64,000 nt of DNA from Tricholoma matsutake (GCA_026075535.2 AP026538.1:3162001-3226000); one strand, 5' to 3'; shown: positions 11,653-23,098, counted from the first letter of the stretch. Notes: generated by a model not told the origin, from the sequence alone. Made by a program: numbers and translations.

Positions 11653-12807
11653 CAATGTACAATATACCTGTTCACTGAGCTTTGCAAACTCTGCCTCAAT
11701 CTCCTCAGCAGTGTAGAATGTCCACCCATGCAACATTGATGCTGGCCTGCTCCTGTGTGTGCATGTGAGTGAATCTTTGACCAATTCCAATGGTGTGCAA
11801 TATTAGCAGCAATTCGATAGGCATCATTGAGCTTCCAGGAATGGGTAGCCGATAGTGTTTGAAGGTCCAGTTCAGTCTGGTTTTTTTGCCCCATTTAGAC
11901 GAACCGCAACCAAAACTGGTTGCCTATTATGATAAGACCCAAAAAAACTGGACTGAACTGCAAAGAACTGGTCCAAAGCAGTTCGTTCCAGTTCAAACTG
12001 CAGTTCAGTCATAACCAGTTCAAACTGACTAAAACTGGTCTTCTCATAGTATTTAGTACATAGGACTGGTTGTAAACTATAGTGTATAGTGTATATTAGT
12101 TGACCATAAAGGTTATATGGTGATAACAATCCTCTACATCTCAAAAAACACAACTACAAGATGTTATGCAAGTTAGATTTTGCAGTAACATATTGTTTTG
12201 GCCATAGCACATGCAGTTCCGGACCGTTTCTCTTCAAAATATGGTTGAAAGATGCGTATTTACAAGGGGTATGTGTAGCAGTTTGAACTGACTCCAACCG
12301 GTTTTTATCGGTTTGGTTCAGAGTGGTTCTCCATCCCAGAAAGCCTGAACTGCGACTGATGGTCCAGTTTTTTGCAGTTCAGTCTGGTTCAGTTGTGGTT
12401 TTTTTCTGGTTCAATGAACCGGACCTTTAAACACTAGTAGCCAATGAAATGGCAAGTTTCCTGCAGAGTGGGTGGAGAAATAATGCAAGCTAATGAAGAT
12501 CTGTGTTCATTGTGTGGAACTGATATTTTACCACTTGTCAAGCATGATCAAGAAAGCCACAATCATCTCCATCCCTCACTTTCATATGAATAATCTCGCG
12601 ATGTGCCCAGATCAACTGCAACATGCAGTCTGCCAGTGTAGCATCACACACCTCAATGTCTCCAATGATATCCACAAGTGGCTTGGAGATGTGGATCAGC
12701 TGGTCAGTGAGAGACCAGCGCTCAACATCCAATACAGTTTGAACCACATCTTTCATCACTGGGGTCAGCCCACCCATCATTCTCTGCACATCATCATGGA
12801 GACAAAG
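11653..12807 (-). pseudogene. hAT-A copy 2, C-terminal part (left segment)
   Basis: This repeats copy 1 in the same orientation: 11653-11852 and 12437-12802 match the DNA around 9970-10200 and 10200-10560. Relative to copy 1 it lacks about 80 bp, just after a shared block containing CTCAGCAGTG (near 11712). A hAT-type insertion (11853-12436) interrupts it. Its frame resumes with DVERWSLTDQL and DATLADCMLQLIWAH (12538-12789). It is cut at 12807 by Copia-B and continues at 26293, after the target-site duplication. Confidence 0.8.
11853..12436. mobile_element. Non-autonomous hAT element, family N1 (copy a)
   Basis: It is 584 bp with no coding capacity. Ends are TAGTGTTTGAAGGTCCAGT and, inverted, GGACCTTTAAACACTA. 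The 8-bp target duplication is GTAGCCGA / GTAGCCAA (11845-11852 and 12437-12444). Subterminal DNA is packed with ACTGG/CAGTT motifs, typical of hAT binding sites. Removing it restores the hAT-A copy 2 sequence. Confidence 0.88.
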
Positions 12808-13007
12808 TGTTGGGATAGTTAATCCTAGCGCATCACGTTAGCACATCACTAGCGCAACTTGCACATCACATATAAAAATAGAACATGATGTATTTATAGA
12901 TCATAACATAGGTACATCATAGTATAGGGGAATATGACATTCTACCTTGTCCTGAACACCCATCATTAAATCCCTACAAACTTCTACTCCACACCATAAT
13001 CCCAATA
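12808..13007 (+). repeat. Copia-B 5' LTR
   Basis: It runs from TGTTGGGATAGT to ATAATCCCAATA (200 bp) and contains a TATAAAAATAG box near 12880. It matches the 3' LTR almost end to end. Confidence 0.92.
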
Positions 13008-13019
13008 GGTTATGGGCCC
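13008..13019 (+). promoter_or_regulatory. Copia-B primer-binding site (initiator tRNA-Met half-molecule type)
   Basis: GGTTATGGGCCC directly follows the LTR. It is complementary to the anticodon stem-loop of eukaryotic initiator tRNA-Met, the half-tRNA primer known for Drosophila copia and yeast Ty5. Copia-C has the same 12 bases at 36685-36696. Confidence 0.8.
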
Positions 13020-13063
13020 TGCCTTTTCATATTTAAATAACTTGTTCTAGACTTGGACTCACT

Positions 13064-14153
13064 ATGTCAGATCAACTTGTTGAACTGGAAGAGCCTGAGG
13101 AAGATGCACCCTCAGCCCCTATTTGAGCTAGTAGAATTTACACCTATAATGCTGCTCGACAATGGCAACAGGCCGCAGCTCAACCAGCAATCAAATTGAT
13201 TCAAATGAAAGAATATTCAAACGTGAACAGAATCACCGAACATGATCACTTAATGGATGAAAATTGGCATGAATGGAAAGAGAGAATGAAAAGGGTATTT
13301 ATCAATTGTGATATAACTGGATATACTACTGGCAGTGTAAAATGACCAGATGAAACCATAGATCCCATTAACACAAATAACTGGGACAAAAATGACTCTT
13401 GGGTGCAACAAGTAATCATGCACAATGTTACCTCCTTGCAAATGAATCACGTCGGATTGAAAACATCAGCTGAAGTGATGTATTCAGTGCTTATGGTCAC
13501 TCATGAGAACAAGGCATATCAAACAGTAAATCATATACAGTGCCTATTATATGAGACCAAGATACTTGACATGGATGATCTCCTAAAGCATCTTGGCATA
13601 CTTAAATTGTATCATGACCACATCAATAAATTGTATCATGACCACATCAATAAATTCCCCATTCCATGTCTCAAACACCCGCTTCAAAGTGATTATTTTG
13701 GCATCTTTACCTTCGTCTTGGCAGACTTACATCGAACCCTATAATGGGAATGCCAATGATCCCAACAATCTGGACCCCAAAAGGAGAATGTCCTCAGATT
13801 CCTTTATTGGCTTATTATGGGAGGAATATAAAATTTGTATGACGCGCTCTCATAACAAGTATTCTAATGGTTCTAGCACAAACCTGGTTAATACCCAGAA
13901 GACTAGTGGAACTAACAAAACTTTGGAAGAGTGCATCATGGATCATAAATCCTCCAACAAACCTTATTGTGAACATTGTAAGTGACCAGGACATTGGTCA
14001 AATAAATGTCGCAAATATGCTGGTAACAAATGTTGGAACTGTGGAAAAATAGGACATAAGGAAAGAGATTGTTAAAGGAAAAAGAAGGGCAAAGAGAAGC
14101 AAAAAGAGGGATCAAAGAAGGGTACCGAGGATTCAAATGTGGGGGAGGAATTG
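13064..14153 (+). pseudogene. Copia-B gag with CCHC zinc knuckles
   Basis: The start MSDQLVELEEPEED at 13064 matches the Copia-C gag start. HDHLMDENWHEWKERM and INCDITGY (13240-13330) resemble the UBN2-type Gag of fungal Copia. Two knuckles follow, CEHCKxPGHWSNKC and CWNCGKIGHKERDC (13967-14075). In-frame TGAs occur after SAPI, after GSVK (13343-13345) and inside the first knuckle, all where Arg is likely ancestral. A frameshift lies near 13590-13745, where TTGTATCATGACCACATCAA is tandemly duplicated (13605-13652). Not functional. Confidence 0.82.
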
Positions 14154-14231
14154 ATCATATTTCCAGTAAATGAAGAACTTTACAATTTTGACACATACAA
14201 AGCCTGTAACCTTGATGGAAATGATGAGTGA

Positions 14232-15872
14232 TTGATCTGGTATGACTGGTTAGCCAATTCAGCAACAAGTTCACATGTTACACATCAAAGAGAAGCCTTT
14301 ATTGTGTACACACCTGTGGAAAAATGTTCTGTAACAGGTGTAGGTGGTAAAGAAGCAAAAATTGAGGGCCGCGGAACTGTTGAATTAATTTCGACATGTA
14401 ATGGTCACGATTATATTTTGTGCTTGGAGGACGTACTCCACATACCTGGAACACAGAATAATTTGATTTTGTTGGGGCGATGGGATGCAGCTGGCGGGAA
14501 ATATACAGGTGGAAAGGGAAGAATTGCCTTTATCACTAAAGAGGAGAAGAAAATAGTGCAAGGGAACAAGGGTAACAACCACTTATACAAGATGGAATTA
14601 ACTGTGCATGACTGACACCCGATGCTTACAATAGAAGCCGCCGATCACCAATCATTTATCAATAATGATGTGGCACTCAATTGGGAAACCTGGCACAGAT
14701 GCTTCGGTCATGTCAGGTATTCTGGCCTGCAGAAATTATTGGATAGGAATTTGGTTGATGGATTCAATGTCGATAAACACAGTGCTAAACTGGACTGTAT
14801 CGCACATACCAAAGTGAAGCAGCACATAGAACCCTTTCTTAAATTGTCCATGCAACAAATGGAACCCGGAGAATTGATGCATATTGACTTATGGGGAAAA
14901 TACATGATCAAATCTATAAATGGAAATCAATACTACTTGCTATTTGTGGACGATGCTAAATGCTACATAACTGTCCAGTGTTTGAAAGAGAAATCAGACT
15001 CAATGCAAGCAGTAATAAATTATTTGGCACATCTAAAAACTCAAGGCCAAAAACTGAAAGGGATCCAAATTGATTGCAGAAAGGAATTTGTAAATGAGAA
15101 GTTGGAAAAATAGTGTAGTGAATGTGGTATAGAAGTAAGACTAACTGTGCCATACTCACCTTCACAAATGGCATTGCAGAGTGGATGAATAGGACTCTTG
15201 TTGAACTATCATGCACCATGATAACTGCCAACCAACTTCCCAAATTTTGATGGGAATATGCAGTTTTGCATGCAGCTTACCTTTGTAACCAATCATTCAC
15301 AAAACATCTCCCAAAATCAACACCTTACAAAGGATGGTATAAAATAAAACCCAATGTATCACATTTACAGGAATTTGGAAGCCACATGTGGATATTACTA
15401 CAAGGTCAAAGAAACCCCAAAAAATGCTACCAAAATCAAAACTCTGAGCATACGTTGGCTACAATGATGGCGCTGGGGCAGTAAAATATTACAATGTGGA
15501 AACTCACAAAGTACTTACCTCTCACAACTTCTGGAACATTACACCTTCAGAACGACCTAAAACTCCTGACCATATTGAAATTACACCTGATTTGCTGTGT
15601 GAGGGGGAGTCTGCAGGTAGCATGCCGTCAATGGGTGTAACAGAACCTGATGATACAACTTGGAACCTTGCACCCAAGAAGTGAAAATGGAATGAAACAC
15701 AGGAAGATATAGATATTGATGAACCATGGAAAATGCGTGGAATTTGTACCAATTATAAGCACCTTCACAATTCTTTTGCATATGTGAAAGAATTTCTTAT
15801 CAATAGAAGAAGTCTACACAATTGTTGCTGGAGACAAACTTATGAGTCTCAAAGATGCAAAGAACTCCCTGG
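14232..15872 (+). pseudogene. Copia-B protease, GAG-pre-integrase and integrase
   Basis: The protease region begins YDWLANSATSSHVT, where the catalytic Asp of the usual DSG/DSA is Asn (GAT to AAT after a C). The pre-integrase block has NWETWHRCFGH and LLDRNLVDGFN. The integrase core has MHIDLWGKY (first catalytic Asp), LLFVDDAKCYIT and IQIDCRKEF, then stops at TAG near 15113. Frameshifted pieces continue with YSPSQ, HAAYLCNQSFTKHLPKSTPY and the acidic linker before RT, ending at SLKDAKNSL where Gypsy-A inserts. Confidence 0.82.
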
Positions 15873-16544
15873 TGTTAAGACTATTGGTCTCAACTCAAAC
15901 TTGTCTTCATTTATTGCACTAGGAGGCTTTCCTAGTGTTTTGGGCTTTCAGCCTTTGCTTGGGTGCTTCCTCAAGCTGTCACAGCTGTTTGTACTCAGAG
16001 GCTTTCTGAGTATACCATTTATTTGTGTATTACAGTTGGAGGCTTTCCAACTGTCGAGTTTGGGTTATCACAGCTAAGGGCTTCTTAGACTGTCGAGTTG
16101 TTCAAGTTGAGTTTAAGACCATAGGTTGAATTAGGTCAAGCTAAGGAATACAGGCAGTATTACTGTAGCTTATATATGGTTCAGAGATGTGTATCGTCCA
16201 ATCGGAATATGAGATCCTTGTCAAGTAATAATAGAAAGCACAATAGAACAATAAGCCTCATGCCTAGCATGAGGCGTCCGATGTCATGGAGTGCTGCAGT
16301 GCAGCATGTCAAAGAACAATAGAAGATAAGCCTCATGTCAAGCATGAGGCGTCTGATGTCACGGATCCGATGTCCAGGGTCCAATGTCAAGGGGTGCTGC
16401 AGTGCAGCATGTCAAATGGTGGGAGTCAGGCATCAAAGCATCTCCCATCAGAATGAGTCAAGTCGAATGTGAAGGAAAAATGAAGTACCCGGTCTTGCCG
16501 GCGTACGTCTGGTCATCCTGGGTTATGATAAGAAAATTGTAACA
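15873..16544 (-). repeat. Gypsy-A 3' LTR (left copy)
   Basis: It is 672 bp with TGTTA/TAACA ends, nearly identical to 22422-23093. On the minus strand it carries palindromes around GCATGAGGC, a TATATAAG box, and downstream of that a series of hairpins with AAGCC loops. Confidence 0.95.
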
Positions 16545-16634
16545 TCACCCTCTCTCTATCTTCGAAGTCACTGACTTTGATCACCATCTTCTTTTCTCCA
16601 TTCAAGAGGTGGGGTGGATTGGGGTCTGAGGAAA

Positions 16635-17057
16635 TCAGTTGGAGTGTAACAGTGTTCCCAGTTCTCCATGTTCTCTGAGCAGGCGCCCCCTTGCCAGGCC
16701 ATATCTGCTCTCTTCATCGTAGTGGGCATTCCACTGGAGGTTGATCCATAGGGGTCTGCTCACACCTGCCAGTGGCCTCATGCCTGGGCGAAGCCCCATC
16801 TGGTCGACATAGAAGTCCTCTGAGATGTAGTCTTCCCCATCCCATTCTTCTTCAAAACACCACTCTTCATATTGGGTCCTCACCCAGGTGTAGTCCACTT
16901 TCGTGCTCCTCCAGGCAAAGAGGCAGCATTTTGGACAGGTCGAGGACACCCTTCTTATCCAGTCATCCCTTGTTATCCAGAAGGGAATCCCATGCGGGCA
17001 TATCCATGAGGGTCTGCCTGGGAGTATGTCCATCAATGGTCTTTGGTCAATGACCAT
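16635..17057 (-). CDS. Gypsy-A extra 3' ORF, 140 aa, unknown function
   Basis: Between the chromodomain and the 3' LTR lies an open frame of 140 aa, rich in Trp, Arg and acidic residues, with Cys pairs CPHG and CPKCC and a run EEWDGEDYISEDF. I do not recognise the family. It is not homologous by eye to the CCHC protein at the same place in Gypsy-B. An 18-bp G run (17108-17125) separates it from the chromodomain. It could be an accessory protein of the element. Confidence 0.6.
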   Translation of the reverse strand: MVIDQRPLMDILPGRPSWICPHGIPFWITRDDWIRRVSSTCPKCCLFAWRSTKVDYTWVRTQYEEWCFEEEWDGEDYISEDFYVDQMGLRPGMRPLAGVSRPLWINLQWNAHYDEESRYGLARGRLLREHGELGTLLHSN

Positions 17058-17212
17058 TTGTCCAGGTGGTGTGTTTCATAATTGGTTCAGTCTGTGAAGT
17101 GTCGATAGGGGGGGGGGGGGGGGGGAGCATTCTGTGATTTCTTCGGTCTGATGGGTGTTTTTGGTCTTGGGGGTTCTACAGCTGTCATCGCTGTTTATAT
17201 GCCCCAAGGATT

Positions 17213-17614
17213 CTCTTGGCGTGCTTCAGGTTTCCCTCGGGTTCCCATGAGTTCTCTGAGGTCGGGTATCTGACCCACTTCACTAAGAAGTGCATGGTCC
17301 TTCCTTTCTTCTTATGTCCGATGATCGCTTCCACTTCATACTCTGATTCGCCTCCTATCAGGTTGGGTGGTGGTTCTGGAAAGTTTGGTCCATGTGTCTC
17401 GGTTTCTTTATACGGGGAAAGGAGTGTGGTTCTTTGCTTCTAGCCACACTCTGTCTCCTTCTTTGAATGGGGTGAAGTGCCTTGTTGTTCTTTCTGCCAT
17501 CATTTGTCTGGCTAACTCGTGAGTTGCCTTTGCTTTGTCTTGGGCCCATTGCAGCACGACTATTTGTTTTTCTATGGCTGGTATGTTTGTCTTCAGGTAG
17601 GGGAGTGGGATCGC
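17213..17614 (-). pseudogene. Gypsy-A integrase tail and chromodomain
   Basis: After the integrase the frame is broken, but YEVEAIIGHKKKGRTMHF followed by LVKWVG is a chromodomain start, with the aromatic and W residues expected. The rest (SENSWEPEG in Gypsy-B) is shifted into another frame. Chromodomains in this position define chromoviruses and bind histone marks such as H3K9me. Confidence 0.75.
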
Positions 17615-18340
17615 CTAGGGCTCATAGCCCATCATGAGGTAGAACAGGGAATTCTTCTGTACGGAGTGCGTTCTCTGGTTGTGCGTGAACTCCGCGGTTG
17701 GGAGGAGGTGCTTCCAGTTCTCCTGGTTATTTGAGCAGAAGATCCGCAGGTACACCTCTACTTCTTGATTCACCTGTTCTGTCTCCCCATCAGTCTGGGG
17801 ATGGTATGCCATGCTCATTGCCAGTTTGATTCTGAGCAATCTTCCTAGCTCCTGGAAGAGCTGTGAGGCAAATCTGGGATCCCTGTTGGAGATGATCTTG
17901 TCTGGGAGGCCAAATCGTTTGTAGACATTGTCTAGGTAGAGGGTGGCTGCTCCCAATGCATCCACGGTTTTCTTGCAAGGGATGAAAATTACCCCCTTCA
18001 TAAGCCCATGGTCTACCATGACCATGAGTGCATCATAACCATCAGACTCTGGTAGGTCGGTTATGAAATCTGTCATCACCATCGTGAATGGTCTTGTCGC
18101 TTCAGATTTGATCAGTTGTAGTGGGGGGGTCATCGGGTGCGTGTTGACCTTCATCTGCTGGCATATTGTGCATCCAGCAACGTAGTTCTTGATGTACATC
18201 ATCATCCTTGGCCACCAGTAGTCTCTCCTGATCATTTCAGTTGTCTGCCATTGTCCTGGGTGTCTGCTGGTCACTCCTTTGTGGTATTTTTGCACCAGCT
18301 TCTTTCATAGATCTCCATTGTTGGGGACATAACACCTGTC
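17615..18340 (-). pseudogene. Gypsy-A integrase
   Basis: An HHCC zinc module (HKGVTSRHPG with CTICQQMK) is followed by the DDE core: TDFITDLP (first Asp), ISNRDPRF and HPQTDGETEQVNQEVE. The second catalytic Asp of SDRDPRF is Asn (GAC to AAC after C), whereas Gypsy-B has SDRD. A stop separates RNase H from the zinc module (LLFF*DRCY). Confidence 0.87.
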
Positions 18341-19858
18341 TCAGAAGAATAGAAGGCCGTCTTCTATCTTCCAGTCTTCCAATGCTGATTTTATCAGCGG
18401 TGTTCCTTTGGTCTTTAGCGCCTCGATTGCACTCTTCACCAGGTCATCTTTCATGATGCTCCCTGCGAGCAAGTCATGCATTTCCATGTCAATGAATTTC
18501 ACAAATACTGTTTCTGGCAGCATCATGATGTCTTCATTATCATTGTCTTCCGCCGGTATGTGGTCCGCTCTCCGTGATAATGCATCGCTCTGTACCCTCT
18601 GTGATCTGGGTACGTGGACGAGTTGCAAGTTGAATTCCGATAGGAATAAGCTCCATCTTGCCTGTCGTCTGTTCAGTTTCTGCACTGTTCGGAAGTACGT
18701 CAAGTTCTTGTGGTCCGACAGGATTACCACTGGGTGTCCTGAACCCAGTAGATAGTGTCTCCAGGTCTCTAGTAATCATACTATCACTAGCAGCTCCCTG
18801 TCGTAGATCTCGTAGATCTGTTCCATTGGTGTTAGTGCATGCGATATATATCCACACGGATGCCAGTCCCCATTCGTATCCCTCTGTCTCAGCACTCCTC
18901 CTGTCACATGTTTTGAGGCATCTGATTTGATCGTGAATGGTTTTGTCGGGTCTGGCATTAGCAGTACTGGTGCTTCTGCGAATTTCCTTTTCAGTGTCTG
19001 AAAGGCCTGTTCACATTCTGTTGTCCAGTCAAACATTTTGTTCTTCTTCGTTAGTTCATTAAGCGGTCTGCTTGTCTCCGCAAAATGTCCAATAAACTTC
19101 CTGTAGAAGTTCCCAAATCCCAGGAAGGATCTGACTGCCTTTATGTTTGTCGGGGTTGGCCAATCTTGTATACCTGCCAGTTTCGTGTTGTCCATGGCAA
19201 TTTCATTGGGTTGGATGATCAGACCCAAGAATTTCACTTCGTGGACATCGAATTTGCATTTCTCTGGTTTCAGGTATAAGTCATTTTCTGCCAGTCTTTG
19301 CAGTACCCTCTTTGTCCTTTCCTGGTGTTCGTTCTGATCCTTGGAGAATATCAGGATGTTGTCCATGTAAATCATGAGCCATCCTTCTCCAATCATGTTG
19401 TGGAATATCTTGTTCATCATTGCCTGGAAGGTCACCGGTGAGTTACATAATCCGAAGAACATCATCATTGGTTCAAACAGCCCCTGATTTGTCTTGAAGG
19501 CTGCCTTCCATTTATCTCTGTCCTTGATTCTGACGTTGTGATATCCCCATTGGATGTCCAATTTCATAAGCCATTTTGCCCCTCTTAGTTTGTCCAACAG
19601 GTCTCCCACCAGTGGCAGTGGATAGGTGTTCTTGATTGTTCTGTTGTTCAAATACCTGTAATCTTGGCAGGGTCATAGTGCATCTGAGTCCTTCTTCGCA
19701 ACGAAGAAGAATGGCGATGCCATGGGCGATTTTGATGGTTGAATGTATCCTTTCTGCAGGCTTTCATCAAGGAACTCATCGAGCTTCTTCTGTTCCACTG
19801 GTGATAATGGGTAAACCCTACAATCCTTTGCCCCAAAGTCTGGTTTCAGTTTGATCAC
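18341..19858 (-). pseudogene. Gypsy-A reverse transcriptase and RNase H
   Basis: RT reads [28 protein letters not shown], then a TGA in [39 protein letters not shown] and [11 protein letters not shown]. The catalytic box is YMDNILIF instead of YMDD, so the second Asp is lost (GAC to AAC after C). RNase H of Ty3 type follows, with [19 protein letters not shown], another TGA (VIV*LLETW), [10 protein letters not shown] and LNRRQARW. Gypsy-B keeps YMDD, which shows the ancestral state. Confidence 0.88.
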
Positions 19859-20473
19859 ATGATCCCAGGGTCTTGATTCTGGGAATCATTCCGATGCTTC
19901 CTTTTCGAATATCCATTGGTACTCCTTATACTGTTTGGGGAGTAGTTCATCTAGGGTCTTTTGTTCAGGGTCTCCTTCCTTCTTGTGTGTCAGGTGTTGT
20001 GAGACCGATGTTTTTGCCTTAATCCAGATATTCTGTCCATATGCATATTGTGGTGATCCTTTTGCCTTCACGATCCAAGAGATGGTCTTCATCGTCTGAG
20101 AGTATGAGTACCTTGGTTCATTGTACTCTTCTGTCAGTGGCATTTTAGCCAGTTCAAATACTCCAATGACAGGTTCTCCTTGGATGTAGGCAATCAGTAG
20201 TTCATTGTCTGCGATTTCTTGTTCGGGTGTCCCTTCTGTTTGTTCCATTGTCTGTTCCATTGCCTGTTCGTGGTTTGCCAGTGCTGGGTTTTCCTTCCCA
20301 GTGTCTTCTTCATCTTGTGGCCCTATGGGCTCTGCATCTTGAAGAGTCGTGACCAGGATCTCTTTGTCATCGATTTCTTCAATCGTTGCTTTTCTTGTCT
20401 CGACGGGCATCTTGCTTCTTCTTGGTTCTTCATGGAGGACTCCTCCCATCAGTTTCGCCTTGGTGACAACTCT

Positions 20474-21268
20474 TCAGCATTTCTCTCGGCGTTCTTCTTT
20501 TGCCAGTTCTTCTTTCTTCTTTCTCAGGGCTGTCACTTCCCCTGCTTTCAGTTGTCCTTCTTCTTTTCTGGCAGCCAGCCTCTCCAGCTCTCTGGTGGCC
20601 ACCTTTTTCCATTGTGCCCGTTCTTCCTCAGCAGCTTTCTTCTTGAGGGCGAGCTTCTCTTGGTCTCTAGCAATGATGCCTTGGCACCATGCCTGTCGTT
20701 CTTCTTTTGTCATGTCTAGGTGGTTCTTCTTCTTTTTGGTTCCCCTCTGGTGCCATGACAAGTGTTCATCATTGGTTTTCTTGGTCTGTACCCTACTGAT
20801 AAGGGTTCTTCCTCTTCCATATGAGAATTCAGGATGGGTCTTGTCATTCGTCCTGAATTGGAAGGTTCCAATTCTCCAGTCGATTACTAGATTGATTATC
20901 CTGAGCCATGGCAAGCCCAAGATGACTGATTCCTTTCCCAGTCCTGCAATGAGGAAGGTCGTCGGGAAGGTTCTTCTGTTGATCGTCAAGAGTCCCCTGG
21001 CGTAGTGGGAAATCTCCCCCTTCTTGTTTGGGGTTCCATCCACGTTCTTGACCTTGATCACCTTCTCCAGGGGGTGCAGCTCAAATCCACTGCTCTCTGC
21101 AAATTCATGACTCATGAATATCCCTCCCACTCCAGAGTCGAGTAGGGCTTCAGTTTTGATGGCTTTTCCTCTGCCTGTCCCTACCACTTTGACATCTAAA
21201 CACATAGATTGGTTTTTCAAAGTGGCTAGTAGTACAGAGCAGACAGAAAGTTCGGTGGTACCTGGCAT
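20474..21268 (-). CDS. Gypsy-A aspartic protease region
   Basis: The open frame carries TEALLDSGVGGIFMSHEF (catalytic DSG, about residues 38-41) and GLPWLR, the retropepsin signature of Ty3/Gypsy elements. A long lysine/glutamate-rich, probably coiled-coil, linker follows (KKAAEEERAQWKK). In other frames the linker continues at 19886-20449 towards RT. The enzyme would release Gag and Pol products. Confidence 0.85.
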   Translation of the reverse strand: MPGTTELSVCSVLLATLKNQSMCLDVKVVGTGRGKAIKTEALLDSGVGGIFMSHEFAESSGFELHPLEKVIKVKNVDGTPNKKGEISHYARGLLTINRRTFPTTFLIAGLGKESVILGLPWLRIINLVIDWRIGTFQFRTNDKTHPEFSYGRGRTLISRVQTKKTNDEHLSWHQRGTKKKKNHLDMTKEERQAWCQGIIARDQEKLALKKKAAEEERAQWKKVATRELERLAARKEEGQLKAGEVTALRKKKEELAKEERREKC

Positions 21269-21357
21269 CGAGGCAGGCCACCCCTTTAAAAACCCTCATC
21301 TCCAATGGCGGTGACAGCTGTCACCCTCTCTTCTCCATCGAGTTCATTCAAGATTGC

Positions 21358-22137
21358 TCAGATCTTCGAGTAGGCTTCTTTGCCTTTGTTCTTTGGGAAA
21401 GGCCAGTCCTCGGTCCTTGTTTCCCCTTTCTTGTGTTCAGTTGCTCTGTGTCCGGGCTGGTGGCACACAAAGCACAACCCCTTCTTCATGTGTTCAATCC
21501 TCTCCTGGTAGGAGAGTCGGTTGATTTCGAGTGGGGTTTCTTTTGCCTTAGAGGCAGGGAGCTTCTTTGTAAAAGTCTCCTGTAGCCTCCCTGCTATGGC
21601 CTTCGCTCTCCTCCACTGTCCATCGTACTTGGAGGCGGCGTTGATCATTCCTTCCAAGGTCGTAGGGATTGTTTCCATATTGAAAACTCTTTCGAGGAGC
21701 TTGGGGTTCAACCCATCCATAAAGAGTTCAATGAGGGCAGTGTCATCATTGATTCCCACCTTTTCTTGCAGGATTCGGAACTGTGAAATGTAGTCCTCCA
21801 GGTCCTGTCCCTGCTTCAATGTCTTCATCTTGGTTCTGGCTCTGCCAGCTTCATCGATTGGTGTGAACGCTCTCTTGAGCGCCAATCCAAAGGCTGACCA
21901 TGTTCCTAGGTCTTCCTTTTCTGCCCATGTTTCTGCCCAGGGCGCGGCAGTTCCTCCGTTCATGAAGGACAATGCGAAGATGATTTTCTTCTCATCGGTG
22001 TCATAGATTCCATGGTTCACTCTCAAATAGAGTTTCACTTCTTGTAAGAACTTCACAGTTCTGGTTTGGTCCCCTGTGAAGTCGGAGGGTGTTTGTATCC
22101 TGATCTCCTTGGTCGATGCGGTGGGTTCGGTAGACAT
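21358..22137 (-). CDS. Gypsy-A Gag
   Basis: This open frame of 259 codons is intact. It contains a retrotransposon Gag domain (VKFLQEVKLYLRVN, EDYISQFRILQE, LFMDGLNPKLLERVF, about residues 30-165) and a single C-terminal zinc-knuckle-like LCFVCHQPGHRATEH in which the last ligand is His rather than Cys. Gag forms the virus-like particle and binds element RNA. The Gypsy-B copy (42429-43208) is colinear and of the same length. The ATG is about 300 bp inside the 5' LTR. Confidence 0.9.
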   Translation of the reverse strand: MSTEPTASTKEIRIQTPSDFTGDQTRTVKFLQEVKLYLRVNHGIYDTDEKKIIFALSFMNGGTAAPWAETWAEKEDLGTWSAFGLALKRAFTPIDEAGRARTKMKTLKQGQDLEDYISQFRILQEKVGINDDTALIELFMDGLNPKLLERVFNMETIPTTLEGMINAASKYDGQWRRAKAIAGRLQETFTKKLPASKAKETPLEINRLSYQERIEHMKKGLCFVCHQPGHRATEHKKGETRTEDWPFPKNKGKEAYSKI

Positions 22138-22421
22138 GTTGACATTGTCGTTGGATAGGGAGAATGGGTCTCATTCTGGGGTTTCTTCTTTATTGGAAGA
22201 TCTGAAATCTTCTTCGTCAAGGTATCAGGGTTCTTTGTCACTGGTTCTCTTTGAGAACCACTTCTGTGCTGGTTCTGAGTATCATACTAGTCGACCCTGG
22301 TATCTGTACCACGGGGTTCTTCCTGATGATGATGCTCCCATTGGAGGTCTGTCTGGGCTTTGTCTGAAAGACGTTGTGTCTGCACCTAGGTAGGTGGACT
22401 GCGTAGATCAGCTTGACCTTT

Positions 22422-23093
22422 TGTTAAGACTATTGGTCTTAACTCAAACTTGTCTTCGTTTATTGCACTAGGAGGCTTTCCTAGTGTTTTGGGCTTTCAG
22501 CCTTCACTTGGGTGCTTCCTCAAGCTGTCACAGCTGTTTGTACTCAGGGGCTTTCTGAGTATACTGTTTATTTGTGTATCACAGTTGGAGGCTTTCCAAC
22601 TGTCAAGTTCAGGTTATCACAGCTAAGGGCTTCTTAGACTGTCGAGTTGTTCGAGTTGAGTTTAAGACCGTAGGTTGAATTAGGTCAAGCTAAGGAATAC
22701 AGGCAGTATTACTGTAGCTTATATATGGTTCAGAGATGTCTATCATCCAATCGGAATACGAGATCCTTGTCAAGTAATAATAGAAAGAACAATAGAACAA
22801 TAAGCCTCATGCCTAGCATGAGGCGTCCGATGTCATGGAGTGCTGCGGCGCAGCATGTCAAAGAACAATAGAAGATAAGCCTCATGTCAAGCATGAGGCA
22901 TCTGATGTCACAGATCCGATGTCCAGGGTCCGATGTCAAGGGGTGCTGCGGTGCAGCATGTCAAATGGTGGGAGTCAGGCATCAAAGCATCTCCCATCAG
23001 AATGAGTCAAGTTGAATGTGAAGGAAAAATGAAGTACCCAGTCTTGCCAGCATACGTCTGGTCATCCTGGGTTATGATAACAAAATTGTAACA
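22422..23093 (-). repeat. Gypsy-A 5' LTR (right copy)
   Basis: It is 672 bp, the same length as the left copy, and contains the promoter (TATATAAG on the minus strand, near 22718-22728). Just inside the element, AGGTCAAGCTGA on the minus strand is the self-priming type PBS. It pairs with AGCTTGACCT in this LTR over 10 bases (12 in Gypsy-B). Confidence 0.93.
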
Positions 23094-23098
23094 CCTGG

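Larger units (their letters stand above)
15873..23093 (-). mobile_element. Gypsy-A: chromoviral Ty3/Gypsy retrotransposon
   Basis: This complete-length 7,221-bp element lies in minus orientation, flanked by CCTGG duplications (15868-15872 and 23094-23098). Both LTRs are 672 bp with TGTTA/TAACA ends. Order on the minus strand is gag, protease, RT, RNase H, integrase, chromodomain and a 3' ORF. It is the same family as Gypsy-B but has a different 3' ORF. Several TGA stops and D to N changes in RT and integrase show it is dead. A chromodomain usually directs such elements to heterochromatin. Confidence 0.95.

Noticed and set aside
17108..17125. Run of 18 G considered as a polypurine tract
   Set aside because: On the coding (minus) strand it is poly-C and it lies before the 3' ORF, not at the LTR. 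The purine-rich stretch next to the LTR fits better.
20219..21005. Plus-strand frames of 166 and 218 aa opposite Gypsy-A
   Set aside because: They are antisense to the lysine/glutamate-rich Gypsy linker, giving Phe/Ser/Cys-rich shadows. The equivalent frames appear opposite Gypsy-B.
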